64,000 nucleotides of DNA, taken from positions 1 to 64,000 of the forward strand of contig VWZL01000592.1 of the NCBI GenBank assembly GCA_013396915.1, written 5' to 3'. Each line of letters begins with the position of its first letter. The stretch's first letter is position 1. The stretch is from Stercorarius parasiticus (lineage: Eukaryota; Chordata; Aves; Charadriiformes; Stercorariidae). Shown piece by piece: positions 49,201-59,625 of the stretch. The position numbers were made by a program, and so were the translations under genes. The notes beneath the pieces were generated by a model, which was given only the letters and a program-made list of their open reading frames with translations, had not been told where the DNA came from and did not search any database.

Positions 49201-50769
49201 AAAATGTGAATTTTCTGTTAATACATATGGTGTACACTGGAAAATATTTTCTGTTGAGTTGCTCATGAGATACACCAACACCCTTCCAAAAATTGACACT
49301 AAATTATATGTTTCTACTAAGAAGGAGCCCTGGTAGCCTTTCCCACAGCAAAAACAAAAGCAAGCTAAATGTAAACGACATCACTAGTTGAGACTGTTGT
49401 AGATGCATTTTAGATCTGTTGGGACATTCTGTGCATGCAGTGCTCTGTAAGCTAACAAAACAAGGCAAAGTGATGCAGTGAGAAATCTCTTCTTCTGTGT
49501 TTCTGGGAACTAATTTCTTAAGACTATTCCTGGCCCCTGGCTAACCAACCAGAAGTATGTTGTTCATCAGTATCCCCTGAGGTTTTTTTGAGGGGTTGTG
49601 AAGTTTTGGGGTTTTTGGGTTTTTTTCTTTCCAGCTGTATTTCCAGATTGAAATCTGTCTACCCATCACCCTGTTGCTATCACATCATTTTCTTCCTTTT
49701 TTACTTCTGAGTGTTGGAACAGTTATTAAAATAGCACTCTCTGGGCAATTTTGTTTTCTCTTTACCACACTGGGAGCCATCTGCTATGCTCCCTTCCCTG
49801 AAGACTGCTCAGAATTGAAACTCTCAGACGTCCTCCACTCTGCATCATATTAAGATCTTTAGGATAAACGGCATAACCTACCTACCATAAGAAGTGAAAC
49901 ATTGCAGGTCCTCTAGTTGTAACAAATCATTATCATTTAGAATAAAGGCATTTTTAAACAAACTCATAACATAGCTTGATTTGCAACGTGTTGTCTCGAC
50001 ACTCTGTGTTCTAGACTGGCGCACATTGACCATTGGTTGTAGACTTCTGTGTTTTTCAGCAAGTGGAGGTGCTGGCTGTAGGGTGTAGGTAGTACTCAGA
50101 GTTGGAGCTACACCTTGGAGTAAGTGGTGAAAATACCATCTCAGGCTTCCAGCACTGCTTGCAACCTTTCAGAGGGTAATAAACTGACATTTTTTCCTGA
50201 GGATTAGCAGATAAGACTCTATCTGTGATTCTGGATATGATCCTCATTGACACAGCATTTGAGCACCTATGTGACTATCCTAGACTATTTCTGCCTGGGA
50301 GCTTCCTTGGATATCTGTCGCCAGCTAAGTAATACTGCTTTCCCATTACATTGTTAATGAGAGCAGGAATAAACACAATTATATAAAATTATAACAGACC
50401 TGTACAAAATTCAAAGCATAAGAACAAACTTGAACTGTTACAAACAGTGAAAGTACTCTTACCACTCAACAGAAATTATTTGTACATATGTAAAAGTGTA
50501 TGTCTGCTCATATATTTATATATACATATAAATATCATCTATATCAGTTTGCAGATTTTTATCTAGTGAGCATTTTTAAGTTCTGATACATGTTGCAGAC
50601 ATCAGTTTGCTAAGAAGACTTAGAAGTGTTCTTTTATCAATCTTTTGGTCTTGCTAACAAACCTAACCTTCCATCCCTTTTGATTCTGATAAATGTCTGG
50701 CCTGCAATTTGGGCCACCGTTAGCAAGGAATGAAATTCATTCTAGAGTGTAAGTTGATGTCTGGTCCAA
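46201..50769. other. AT-rich unique DNA, no gene seen
   Basis: No transposon or gene recognised over about 4.6 kb. Two ORFs of moderate length overlap on opposite strands at 46,846-47,347. The plus-strand one starts with an acidic 'WDDDDEEE' run, which is the complement of a serine run on the other strand, so it comes from a short GAT/GAA-like repeat. A T/G-rich stretch with 'gaggggttgtg' and 'ttttggggtttttggg' lies near 49,580-49,627. Confidence 0.55.
47785..47814 (+). repeat. (ATT)n / (AAT)n inverted microsatellite
   Basis: Four 'tta' units are followed directly by about six 'ata' units, making a near-perfect palindrome centred at about 47,796 that could extrude as a hairpin. Confidence 0.9.
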
Positions 50770-51830
50770 AATACTCGAGAATTGTTTAGGCTGAAAGGAA
50801 CCCCTCTGCTCAAACGGGGTCGGGCAGAACAGGTTGCCCAGGTTCAGTCAGGTTTTGATTATCTCCAACGATGGAGATTTCATAACCTCACTGGGCAACC
50901 TGTTCCAGTTCTTTTACCGCCCTCACAGTAAAAAAGTTTTTTCTTATAATCAAATGGAATTTCATGTGTTTCAATTTGTGCCCATTACCTCTAGTCCATT
51001 CCCTGGCCACCCCTGAGCAGACTCTGACGCCCTCTTCTTCATTCCCTCCCATCAGACATTTATATACATTGGTGAGGTCCCCCCAACCCTTCTCTTCTAT
51101 AGGCTAAACAGTCCTAGCGCTCTCAGTCTCTCCTTGTATGATGGATGTTCCAGTTCTGTAATCGTCTTCATGGCCCTACACTGGACTTACTCCACTAAGT
51201 TGGTGTCTTGTGTTGGGAAGCCCAGCACTGGACAGAGCACTCCAGATGTGTCTCACCAGTGCTGAGCAGAGGGAAGGGTCACCTCCCTTGACCTGCTGAT
51301 AATACTTTTTCCTAATGCAGCCCAGGAACCTGTTGGCTTTCTTTGTTGCAAGGCAGCATTGCTGGCTCATGGTCAGTTTGATGTCCACTGGTCCCAGGTC
51401 CTTCTCTGCAGAACTGCTTTCCAGCAGGAAGGCCCCCAGCATATACTGGTGCATGGGCTTGTACCTCCCCAGGGGCAGGACTTGGCATTTTCCCATGTTG
51501 AGTTTAATGAGGTTTCCCCCTGACCAATTTTCCAATCTCTTGAGGCAGTATATCCAGCAAGTGAATCACCCACTCCTCCCAGTTTTGTGTCACTTGCACA
51601 GGTATGGAGGGTTCACTCTGCCCCATCATCAAGGTCACTGATGAAGTTGTTAAAAAGTATTGTCCCCAGTGTCACGCCCTGGGACATAACCACTAGTGAT
51701 GCACCTCCAGGTAGACTTTGTGCTGGTGATCACAAGGCCCAATCATTCAGACAGTTCTCAAAACACCCTCAGTGTCCACTTATCTAACCCATATTTAGTC
51801 AGCTTGTCTATGAGGATCTTAAGTATTGCC
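50770..51830 (-). mobile_element. CR1 LINE, about 1.06 kb, RT to 3' UTR
   Basis: The longest uninterrupted CR1 of the window. On the minus strand it encodes, in shifting frames, the end of the RT domain ('TLGTILFNNFISDLDDGA'), a destroyed catalytic box that reads CASD instead of FADD, 'ENWSGGNLIKLNMGKCQVLP', 'SSAEKDLGPVDIKLTMSQQC' and 'CIRKKYYQQVKGGDPSLCS'. The 3' UTR contains 'cagtgaggttatgaaatctc', but the terminal octamers are eroded ('tctcgagtattttg'). Inactive. Confidence 0.92.
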
Positions 51831-54800
51831 ACTGTACACCATGAACTGATGATGAAAAATGCAGGTTAATAATGTAACATAAAGTCAATGTGAAAAATTC
51901 CAATGCAAATTAGAAGCTGTTTTTGTATCTGGTTGCACTGAAAAATGAAACCAGATAGGAAGTTCAAATACAATCATCATAAGTGAGGTTTACTTTCAGG
52001 AAGCTGAAAGCAACCTTCAGAGTTTATAATGGAATAGACGAGCTGCTATGTGATATAAAAAAAAAAAGAGAAAGGGCTTGCTACTTTTTACAATGAATTT
52101 GTAGTAGAGAAAGATCTCTGGTATTAAACTATAAGATAATAGTACAGTTCAAAGGAAAGATGTTAACAAATATGCAGAACTAGCATATATACTGATAATG
52201 CATGAAGCAACATTCTTAAGTAGGTTCATGACGGTCTGCAGTGCAGTTGAAAACCAAAACAACACTTATGCTGTAAAGGGCTATGCCTTAATATAGGATT
52301 AGGCTGCTGATTTGTGGTAGCTGTTTAAAACCTACCTATAAATGGTTTCCAATTCCAACTGGTTGATAGTGAAGAAATTTTATCCTTTCTCACTGTAAAC
52401 TGTGTTTGGATAATTGAATTATCATAGGACACTGATTTAATGTATATTTCCATAAGCTTTGTTTTAAATGTCCTGGGATATCAATTGCTACTACTACTGT
52501 AAAACTAAGCATCTGTATATTTTTGGACCATTTGCTGCTGCAATGCTGTAGAGTAATAGGATCCATTTTTAGCACATTATTAAATTGGTTTTGCTTCACC
52601 TCTTCCTAAAGATAGATTCCTGGGAAAATTTTCTGTTGTCTTCTCTTGTTTCACTTTGTCTCTTCTCGTCTCACCTCACTTCTATTGGTGATGGAAAATG
52701 CAGAAATTTTTTAGAATTTTAGGTTCTGAATTTGAAACCTGTGATTGTCAAAGCTGTTATGCAACTGCTGCCAAATTCCAGAAAACTTCACATGCCATAA
52801 GCATTTCTAACATAAATTTATCTAACATAGATTTATAGAGTAGTATTCTGGAAAGACCATCAAAAAAAAAAAAAAAGTCACAGCTTTAGCCAAAATGAGA
52901 GCTCAGATCTCAGCTCACTTTTTGAACTAATGGGATTGCAGAACTCAGACCCTTTATCTCCTTTAGGAGTTTTGATCTTCTATGTTTTCTCAGAGTCTTA
53001 ATGCAGTTATAGGTTTGGCATCTTCACAAAAGGTGTTTTCAGCTACCAATCTCTTTCAAAATGGTCAGAGGAAGACAGAGGCCTGTTGTGACAGCTGCCT
53101 GGTGGTTAGAAAACTCCCTAGATCTTTGAAAGAGATAAAATTAACCCTTTCACTGAGAGTATTCACATTCAATTCCTATTCAATATGTCTGCCTCTTTTA
53201 AACTAAACAACTCAGGTTTCCATCAGTATATTAGATGCTGAATATCTGTAGGATAGAGGCTCTTCCGACAATGAGAACTTTGAGCTGCAAGCTGCACAGT
53301 ATAACACAGAAATAACCAGAGATCCTGTTTCATGTTCCTCATGGATTGATTCAGACACAGAGTTGCCTGAAAAGAAAGTTGTTATCTCCTTGGATAGCAG
53401 GCCACTGTGAAGTACCAGTATGGATTCTGGTGCTAGCGTTAGCTTGTATAGGACCCATTTCTGTATCTATGTTTGGGACTGTGTTACCTCACACAGGGAC
53501 TCCTCAAGTTTCTACGAAGTCTGACATTAATGGCCACGTCTCATCCTGAATAGAAAAAACAAACAAAAAACCCACAAGAGTCCCAGACACCCCCAAACCC
53601 CTCCAAGTCCCCCCAAAAACCATAAACCAACCAACCAACCAAAAAAACCAAAACACTAACAAAACATAAAAAAAACCAAGAAAAGTTAAGAACTGCTGTA
53701 GCAGTCTCATTTTTCGTTTTCAGGTTTACTTGTCCACAGTGAGTAGCATTTCATTTTCAAGGCAGTTCTGACTCTCAGAATCAAATTCAAACAGCCTGTG
53801 TTTACTGAGTATTGGATTTGACTCTTACCTAAGGTATGGATTTTATGAATGAGAGTAGAGGTTTTATTAATGGTCCCTGTAATCCTGTGCTGATTTGTGT
53901 GTCATGACCTGATTATTTTTACTTCAGAAAAGCAAATTAAATAAATAACCATGTAAGTTTAAGAGACTGGGAATGGCTAAAAGCTATTCTGAGTCAGAAG
54001 TTGGTTTAGAGACTCCCATGCTGAGGCTGTGACTATTTATTTTGGATATCATCAGGAAAAGCAGAAGATAATGTAAATTCTTCAGAGTAATATCAAATAG
54101 AGAACACATTTGCCCAAGTAGAAATAGCTAGAGAACGAAGAACTTGCAGATCGTGTCTCACTATAAGTACTTATGGTTTTGGGCTCAGTGTTTTCGTGGT
54201 TTAAAAGGATAATTATTTTAGTTATTACTTCTCCAAGGATTACATTGTGATGGTTACTTTTCTTGATGTGGAACTGTTAAAAGCATTGATGCACATATCT
54301 GCCTATTAGAAAAGCTGAAACAGTGAAATGCCTGAGCATCCAATATAGTTATGCCTTATAAGAAAAGTAAACAAATCGTGCCAGATAACTTTTTCCATCA
54401 GCAAGCAATCAGTAAATTGGAAAAGAGAAAGTGAGTTTTTTGTGTTCCTGGACTATAAACCATTGTTAAACAAGACTGTTATGTCTGATGATATAGATTT
54501 AGTAGAAAAAGAAAGACAAGTGTTACTCTGTAACTTGAGGGAGGTAGCAATTAAAAATGGAATAAAGGTCTTTGACAAGGCATAGCAATCTGTTTTCATA
54601 GTAACTCATCTTCTAAAGTAGTTTCAGGTGAATACAAATCATCCACAGCATAATATGACATTTCACTTGCACATGTGATCTTGCATGCATCTTGTTTACC
54701 ATACACAGCTTGTATATAGTAGGACTATTCAATATTCGTATTAATAAATCATCTAATTAATCTAGATTGTCTTGTAGGAAATTGTTTTCAAATTGATTCA

Positions 54801-55134
54801 AATTTCTGTAAATGTAGTTATTATTAGATAGTTTCCACAATATTCATGGAAGTTTGTTTATGTGAATTACTGTGATCTGTTTGCTTCACTTATTCATGAC
54901 TCATTACCTAAGATCTGTGACTGACTGTTGTTTACTTTTGTTATACTTACTGAAGGCATTTGCAGGCTGAATAAATAAAAATACAATCGTGTTGTACATA
55001 GCACTTTTTGATGACAAAAATCTGCACCCTTAGCTGAAAAAGTCAATTTATTTTGCATTCACCAAGCACTGTTCAAACTTCTAGTACATTCAAGTCTTTC
55101 AGAAACAGAACAGCAGCATCACAATGAGTAACTC
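51831..55134. other. Unique DNA with an A/C tract
   Basis: No gene or transposon recognised apart from the A/C tract listed at 53,552-53,690. A pyrimidine-rich 'cttctcttgtttcacttt' stretch lies near 52,639-52,656 and a poly(A) run at about 52,861-52,875. Confidence 0.55.
53552..53690 (+). repeat. A/C-rich tract with a minus-strand G-quadruplex motif
   Basis: About 140 bases consist almost only of A and C. At 53,582-53,614 four C-runs of 3, 5, 4 and 6 bases are separated by loops of 5, 3 and 7 bases, so the minus strand meets the canonical G3+ N1-7 quadruplex pattern. It is followed by four 'aacc' units and by A-runs. No transposon end adjoins it. Confidence 0.88.
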
Positions 55135-55850
55135 TGTTGGGTTTGCACGGCAGGGTTTTGGTAGTGGAGGGGCTATAGGGGTGGCAGGGTGAGAAACTGC
55201 TAGAAGCTTCTACCATGTCCAATAGAGCCAATGCCAGCCAGCTCCAAGATGCAGCTGCTGCTCGTGAAGGTCGAGCAAAACAGCGATGGTGGTCGTGCCT
55301 CTGGGACAACATAGTTAAGAAGGGGGAAAAAAACTGCTGTACAACAGCAGCCAGGAGAGGTGAGTGAGAATATGTGAGAAAAACCACTCTGTAGACACCC
55401 AGGTCAGTGAAGAAGGAGGGGAAGGAGGTGCTCCAGGTGCCGGAACAGAGATTCCCCTGCAGCCCACGGTGAAGACCATGCTGAGGAAGGCTGTCCCTCT
55501 GCAGCCCGTGGAGGTCCACGGTGGAGCAGAAATCCGCCTGCAGCCCATGGAGGACCCCACACCAGAGCAGGTGGATGCTCGAAGGAGGCTGTGACCCCAT
55601 AGAGACCCCACACTGGAACAGGCTCCTGGCAGGACCTGTGGCCCCATGGAGTGAGCAGCCTATGCTGGAGCAGGTTTGGTGGTGGGACTTGTGACCCCAT
55701 GGGGGACCCGTGCTGGAGCAGTCTGTTCCTGAAGGACTGCAGCCATGTTGGAGCAGTTCAGGAAGAACTGAAGCCTGTGGCAAGGACCCACATTGGAGAA
55801 GTTTGTGGAGGACTTTGTCCCCGCCACCACAACCACAACCTCCACTTTTA
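55135..55850 (+). mobile_element. LTR of avian ERV, second family, 3'-truncated
   Basis: The sequence starts at 'tgttgggtttgcacggcagg' and carries a degraded TATA-like 'acatagttaagaaggg' at about 55,308. It then has a GC-rich region with recurring 'ctgcagccc.tggagg' and '.tggagcag' motifs, including 'ggtcagtgaagaaggagggg'. This is the 5' and middle part of a long LTR family that I know from bird genomes, probably ERVL-like. Sequence similarity stops near 'ccaccacaaccacaacctcc'. The expected poly(A) signal, U5 and CA end are missing, so it is truncated. It is the most GC-rich part of the window, and a 277-codon ORF lies antisense to it (55,073-55,906), which I regard as non-genic. Confidence 0.8.
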
Positions 55851-57161
55851 AACAGAAGTAATAGCAGAGGTATACCACGAAAATAAATGCATTGTGCGTT
55901 TTTCATATACTAAGTAAGCAGGCACCATGTAAGTATCCTAGATAGAAATGTTGCAGGATTGATGCATGTCACAACAAACCAGGATGTTATACAAAAGGAG
56001 TTCAAACAATCCCATTTCCTATCAAAAGTGTGTTTTTAAAGAACAGGAAATCTAGCACTGTATTTTCGCTTCACCTACGGATAATGGTTATTTTAGTATT
56101 GACATACATCTTAGACGTAATATTTTCCATCTGGTGATTTATTTCCCATATTATAGCATCTTTAACTGGAAACCTGACATTAGGCTTTCTGAGGTGAAAA
56201 CTTTCCCTAAATGTTCTAAGTGAGCAGAACTCCATGGAGTAATAAAATGTAAAAAAGTACTGACAATTTATATATGCTGTTAATTCCACTGATTGTGTCC
56301 AAATTCCAAAAGTGGCCCCTGGGTATTACATTTAAACATTATCCTCTTTGCAATAGTCTGCTTTGAGAAAGAACATGTCAGGAGTTGCTCAGAACAGTGA
56401 CTACAAGGTTACAAATAGCTGTCAATGAGGTCTAAAATTATTACCTATCCTCAGTGAAACTGGAAACACAGGACAAGCTGGGCAGCAAAGTAAAATGTGG
56501 ACATAATCAACTACAGCAGTAAGGAAAGCAAAATGTGTGCTGCTGCATTTTACCATGTGAGAGAATACCAGCATAAATGACACTGTTTAAACAAGTGAAC
56601 AAATTTGAAGCAGAAGTCATAGAATGAAAAAACCACTACACTGCTGTAGGAATTCAGCTGGCTTAATTTATTTACTTTGGATAAAGCTAAAATTTAGAGT
56701 GTGTGTGTATGGGCGCATGAGTGTATTTATTTTACATGTAAATAAAATATGATTTCTTATAATAATACTTATTAGTCCTATATTTTAAATTTTGTTAAAC
56801 TATGGATGGAACTTTTGGCACATGTCTTGTTATGTACTAGTTCACTTCTGGCATTCCAGTTTTGTGAATAACAGCACTCACAGTACTTAATTTGGATTAC
56901 TAGAGGGCAAATAATGGCAGATTTCATTAACTTCCACCTAATGGTCAGATTTCNTGGTTAAAATAATGACGAAGTAGATTGAGACTGCTAATAGTACTGG
57001 AGCATGAAAATGAGAAGGGAAATCTAAAGGAGAGAGGAATCTAGAAAAGAAGAGAGGATTACTGAATGAATGGGGAGCAACCTACAAGGAGAATAATGGA
57101 AGAATAACCAGAGTCATTTGAAGTGTCCAGAGTTGCCTTAGTTTTGATTCTAAGAAGGAAT
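55851..57161. other. Unique DNA, no gene seen
   Basis: Nothing recognisable. It includes one ambiguous base at 56,954 and a short 'gtgtgtgtatgggcgcatga' stretch near 56,702. Confidence 0.55.
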
Positions 57162-57791
57162 CACAGAATAATAGAATTATAGAATAGTTTGGGTTGGAAG
57201 GGACCTTTAAGGTGATATAGTCCAACCCCCTGCAGTGAGCAGGGACATCTTCAACTAGATCAGGTTGCTCAGAGCCCTGTCCAACCTGACCCTCAATGTT
57301 TCCAGGGATAGGGCATCCACCACCTCTCTGGACAACCTGTGCCAGTCTTTCAACACTCTCAGCACAAAAAATTTATTCCTTCTATCTGGTCTAAATCTTC
57401 CCTCTTTTAGCTTAAAGCCAATACCCCTTCTCCTACCACAACAGGCCCTGCTAACAAGTTTGCCCCCATCTTTCTTAGAACACCCCTTTAAGTACTGAAA
57501 GGCTGCAATAATGTCTCCCTGGAGCCTTCTCTTCCCCAGACTGAATAACCCCAGCTCTCTCAGCCTGTCCTCATAGGAGAGGTGTTCCAGTCCTCTGATC
57601 ACCTTCATGGCCTTCCTCTGGACCTGTTCCAACAGGTCCACGTCTTCCCTGTGCTGAGGGCTCCAGAGCTGGATGCAATACTCCAGGTGGGGTCTTACCA
57701 GAGTAGAGGGGGAGTCACCTCCCTTGACCTGCTGGCCATGCTGCTGGTGATGCAGCCCAGGATATAGTTGGCCTTCTGAGCTGCAGTGTAC
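57162..57791 (-). mobile_element. CR1 LINE, ORF2 C-terminus and 3' end
   Basis: A well-preserved minus-strand CR1. The frame from 57,641 down to 57,255 is open for 128 residues: '[20 protein letters not shown]', 'SYEDRLRELGLFSLGKRRLQ', '[20 protein letters not shown]', 'GFKLKEGRFRPDRRNKFFVL' and a normal end at 'LDRALSNLI'. The 3' tip is 'ctataattctattattctg'. Upstream it is broken at 57,792 by a nested CR1 tip. The RT segment at 58,552-58,805, beyond the assembly gap, is probably its continuation, because both match the same subfamily type. Confidence 0.94.
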
Positions 57792-58042
57792 ATAGAATCA
57801 TAGAATCATAGAATGTTCATGGTTGGAAAGGACCTTCGAGATCATCGAGTCCAACCATACACACACAAAAAAACCCCCTACAATCTCTGTCACTAGAGCA
57901 TGCCCTGAAGTGCCAAATCTACATGTTTCTTAAATACCTCTAGGGATGGGGACTCAACCACATCCCTGGGCAGGCTGTGCCAGTGCCTGACCACTCTTTC
58001 AGGAAAGGAATTCTTCCTAAGATCTAATCTAAACCTCCCCTG
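57792..58042 (-). mobile_element. Nested CR1 3' end, runs into assembly gap
   Basis: A second CR1 3' end begins abruptly inside the ORF2 of the surrounding copy, with three octamer units ('agaatcatagaatcatagaa' on the plus strand). The 3' UTR follows ('ggttggaaaggaccttcg', 'aggaattcttcctaagatct'). Its upstream part is lost in the N gap. The tip is crisp and divergence looks low, so it is younger than its host. Confidence 0.92.
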
Positions 58043-58551
58043 NNNNNNNNNNNNNNNNNNNNNNNNNNNNNNNNNNNNNNNNNNNNNNNNNNNNNNNNNN
58101 NNNNNNNNNNNNNNNNNNNNNNNNNNNNNNNNNNNNNNNNNNNNNNNNNNNNNNNNNNNNNNNNNNNNNNNNNNNNNNNNNNNNNNNNNNNNNNNNNNNN
58201 NNNNNNNNNNNNNNNNNNNNNNNNNNNNNNNNNNNNNNNNNNNNNNNNNNNNNNNNNNNNNNNNNNNNNNNNNNNNNNNNNNNNNNNNNNNNNNNNNNNN
58301 NNNNNNNNNNNNNNNNNNNNNNNNNNNNNNNNNNNNNNNNNNNNNNNNNNNNNNNNNNNNNNNNNNNNNNNNNNNNNNNNNNNNNNNNNNNNNNNNNNNN
58401 NNNNNNNNNNNNNNNNNNNNNNNNNNNNNNNNNNNNNNNNNNNNNNNNNNNNNNNNNNNNNNNNNNNNNNNNNNNNNNNNNNNNNNNNNNNNNNNNNNNN
58501 NNNNNNNNNNNNNNNNNNNNNNNNNNNNNNNNNNNNNNNNNNNNNNNNNNN
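58043..58551. other. Assembly gap, 509 N
   Basis: A run of N flanked on both sides by minus-strand CR1 sequence of different elements. The missing DNA should contain the 5' part of the nested CR1 and the RT-to-C-terminus stretch of the host CR1. Two long open frames that seem to run through this gap consist of undefined residues and are artefacts. Confidence 0.98.
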
Positions 58552-58805
58552 CCGCTGGTGACCGGCTGCCAAGAGGATTTCACCCCATTAATCACAACTC
58601 TCTGGGCATGGCCATCCAGCCAGTTTTTAACCCAGCGAAGAGTACACTTGTCTATGCCATGATTGACCAGCTTCTCCAGGAGAATGCTGTGGGGGACAGT
58701 GTCAAAGGCCTTCCCAAAGTCCAGATAGACAATGTCCACAGCCTTCCCCACCTCCAGAAGGCAGGTCACATGATGGGTCACATTGTCGGCTTGTGTCCAG
58801 CTTTT
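58552..58805 (-). mobile_element. CR1 LINE, RT segment upstream of the gap
   Basis: The minus strand encodes the RT 'finger/palm' stretch '[20 protein letters not shown]', 'EKLVNHGIDKCTLRWVKNWL' and 'RVVINGVKSSWQPVTS', open until the gap. Its other end joins a second CR1 at about 58,795-58,810 through 'gctggacacaag', a sequence that belongs to a more C-terminal part of ORF2. Most likely this is the upstream half of the copy at 57,162-57,791. Confidence 0.9.
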
Positions 58806-59625
58806 CATCCAGCAGTACCTCTCAATCCCTTCATCCCCCAGCCTGTATTGATACTGGGAGTTGCCCCGACCTGCACTTGGCCTTGTTGAATCTCATGAGG
58901 TTCCCATGGACGCACTTTTCGAGCTTGTCCAGGTCCCTAGCATGCCCCGCATGGCATCCTGGCCCACAGATGTGTCAACCTCCCCGCTCAGCTCGGTGTC
59001 ATCTGCAAACTTGATTAGGGTGTACTTGATCCCACTGTCTATGCCAGTGACGAAAATATTAAACAGTACTGGTCCCAACACAGAACCCTGAGGGACACCA
59101 CTCATCACCGATCTCCATCTGGACATTGAGCCATTGACCACTACCCTCTGGGTGCGACCACCCAACCAGTTCCTCATCCGCCAAATACTCCACCCATCAA
59201 ATCCATATCTCTCCAATTTAGAGAGAAGGGTATTGTGGGGGACTGTGTCAAAGGCCTTGTAGAAGTTGAGACAGATGACATCTGTAGCTCTTCCCTTGTC
59301 CACTGATGTCATCACTCCATCATAGAAGGCCACTAGGTTGGTCAGGTGGGACTAGCTCTTGTTGAAACCATGCTGGCTGTTTCAGACTTTTCTCCCCCTG
59401 TCCCTGCCTTGCAGTCCATTCACTCAAGAGGTGTGGGGAGAGAGGTTGCCAGTGAAGACTAAGGCAAAGAGTTGTTGAGTACCTCAGCCTCCTCATCATC
59501 TGTTGTCTCCAGTTTGCCAGTCTTGCTCATCAGGAGTGTATGCTTTCTTTGCCCTTCATTTTCTGGCTGACATATCTGTAGCTTATTGTACACTCTGACC
59601 AGAAAGAAAACACTAGCATATGAAA
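58806..59625 (-). mobile_element. CR1 LINE, linker and RT domain, internally deleted
   Basis: On the minus strand the element begins with the EN-RT linker: 'LLMSKTGKLETTDDEEAEVL' near 59,480-59,540. It then jumps, at about 59,375-59,460, to the RT start without the usual intervening codons, which indicates an internal deletion. The RT domain is open for 146 residues (59,333 to 58,893): '[20 protein letters not shown]', '[17 protein letters not shown]' and an intact '[13 protein letters not shown]' box. It continues to the 'LDEKLDTS' block at about 58,800 and ends where the next CR1 begins. It lacks both the endonuclease and the 3' end. Confidence 0.9.

Noticed and set aside
58024..58808. Open frames of 182 and 259 residues
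   Set aside because: Most residues are undefined because the frames run through the N gap; only the CR1 RT part at the right is real sequence.
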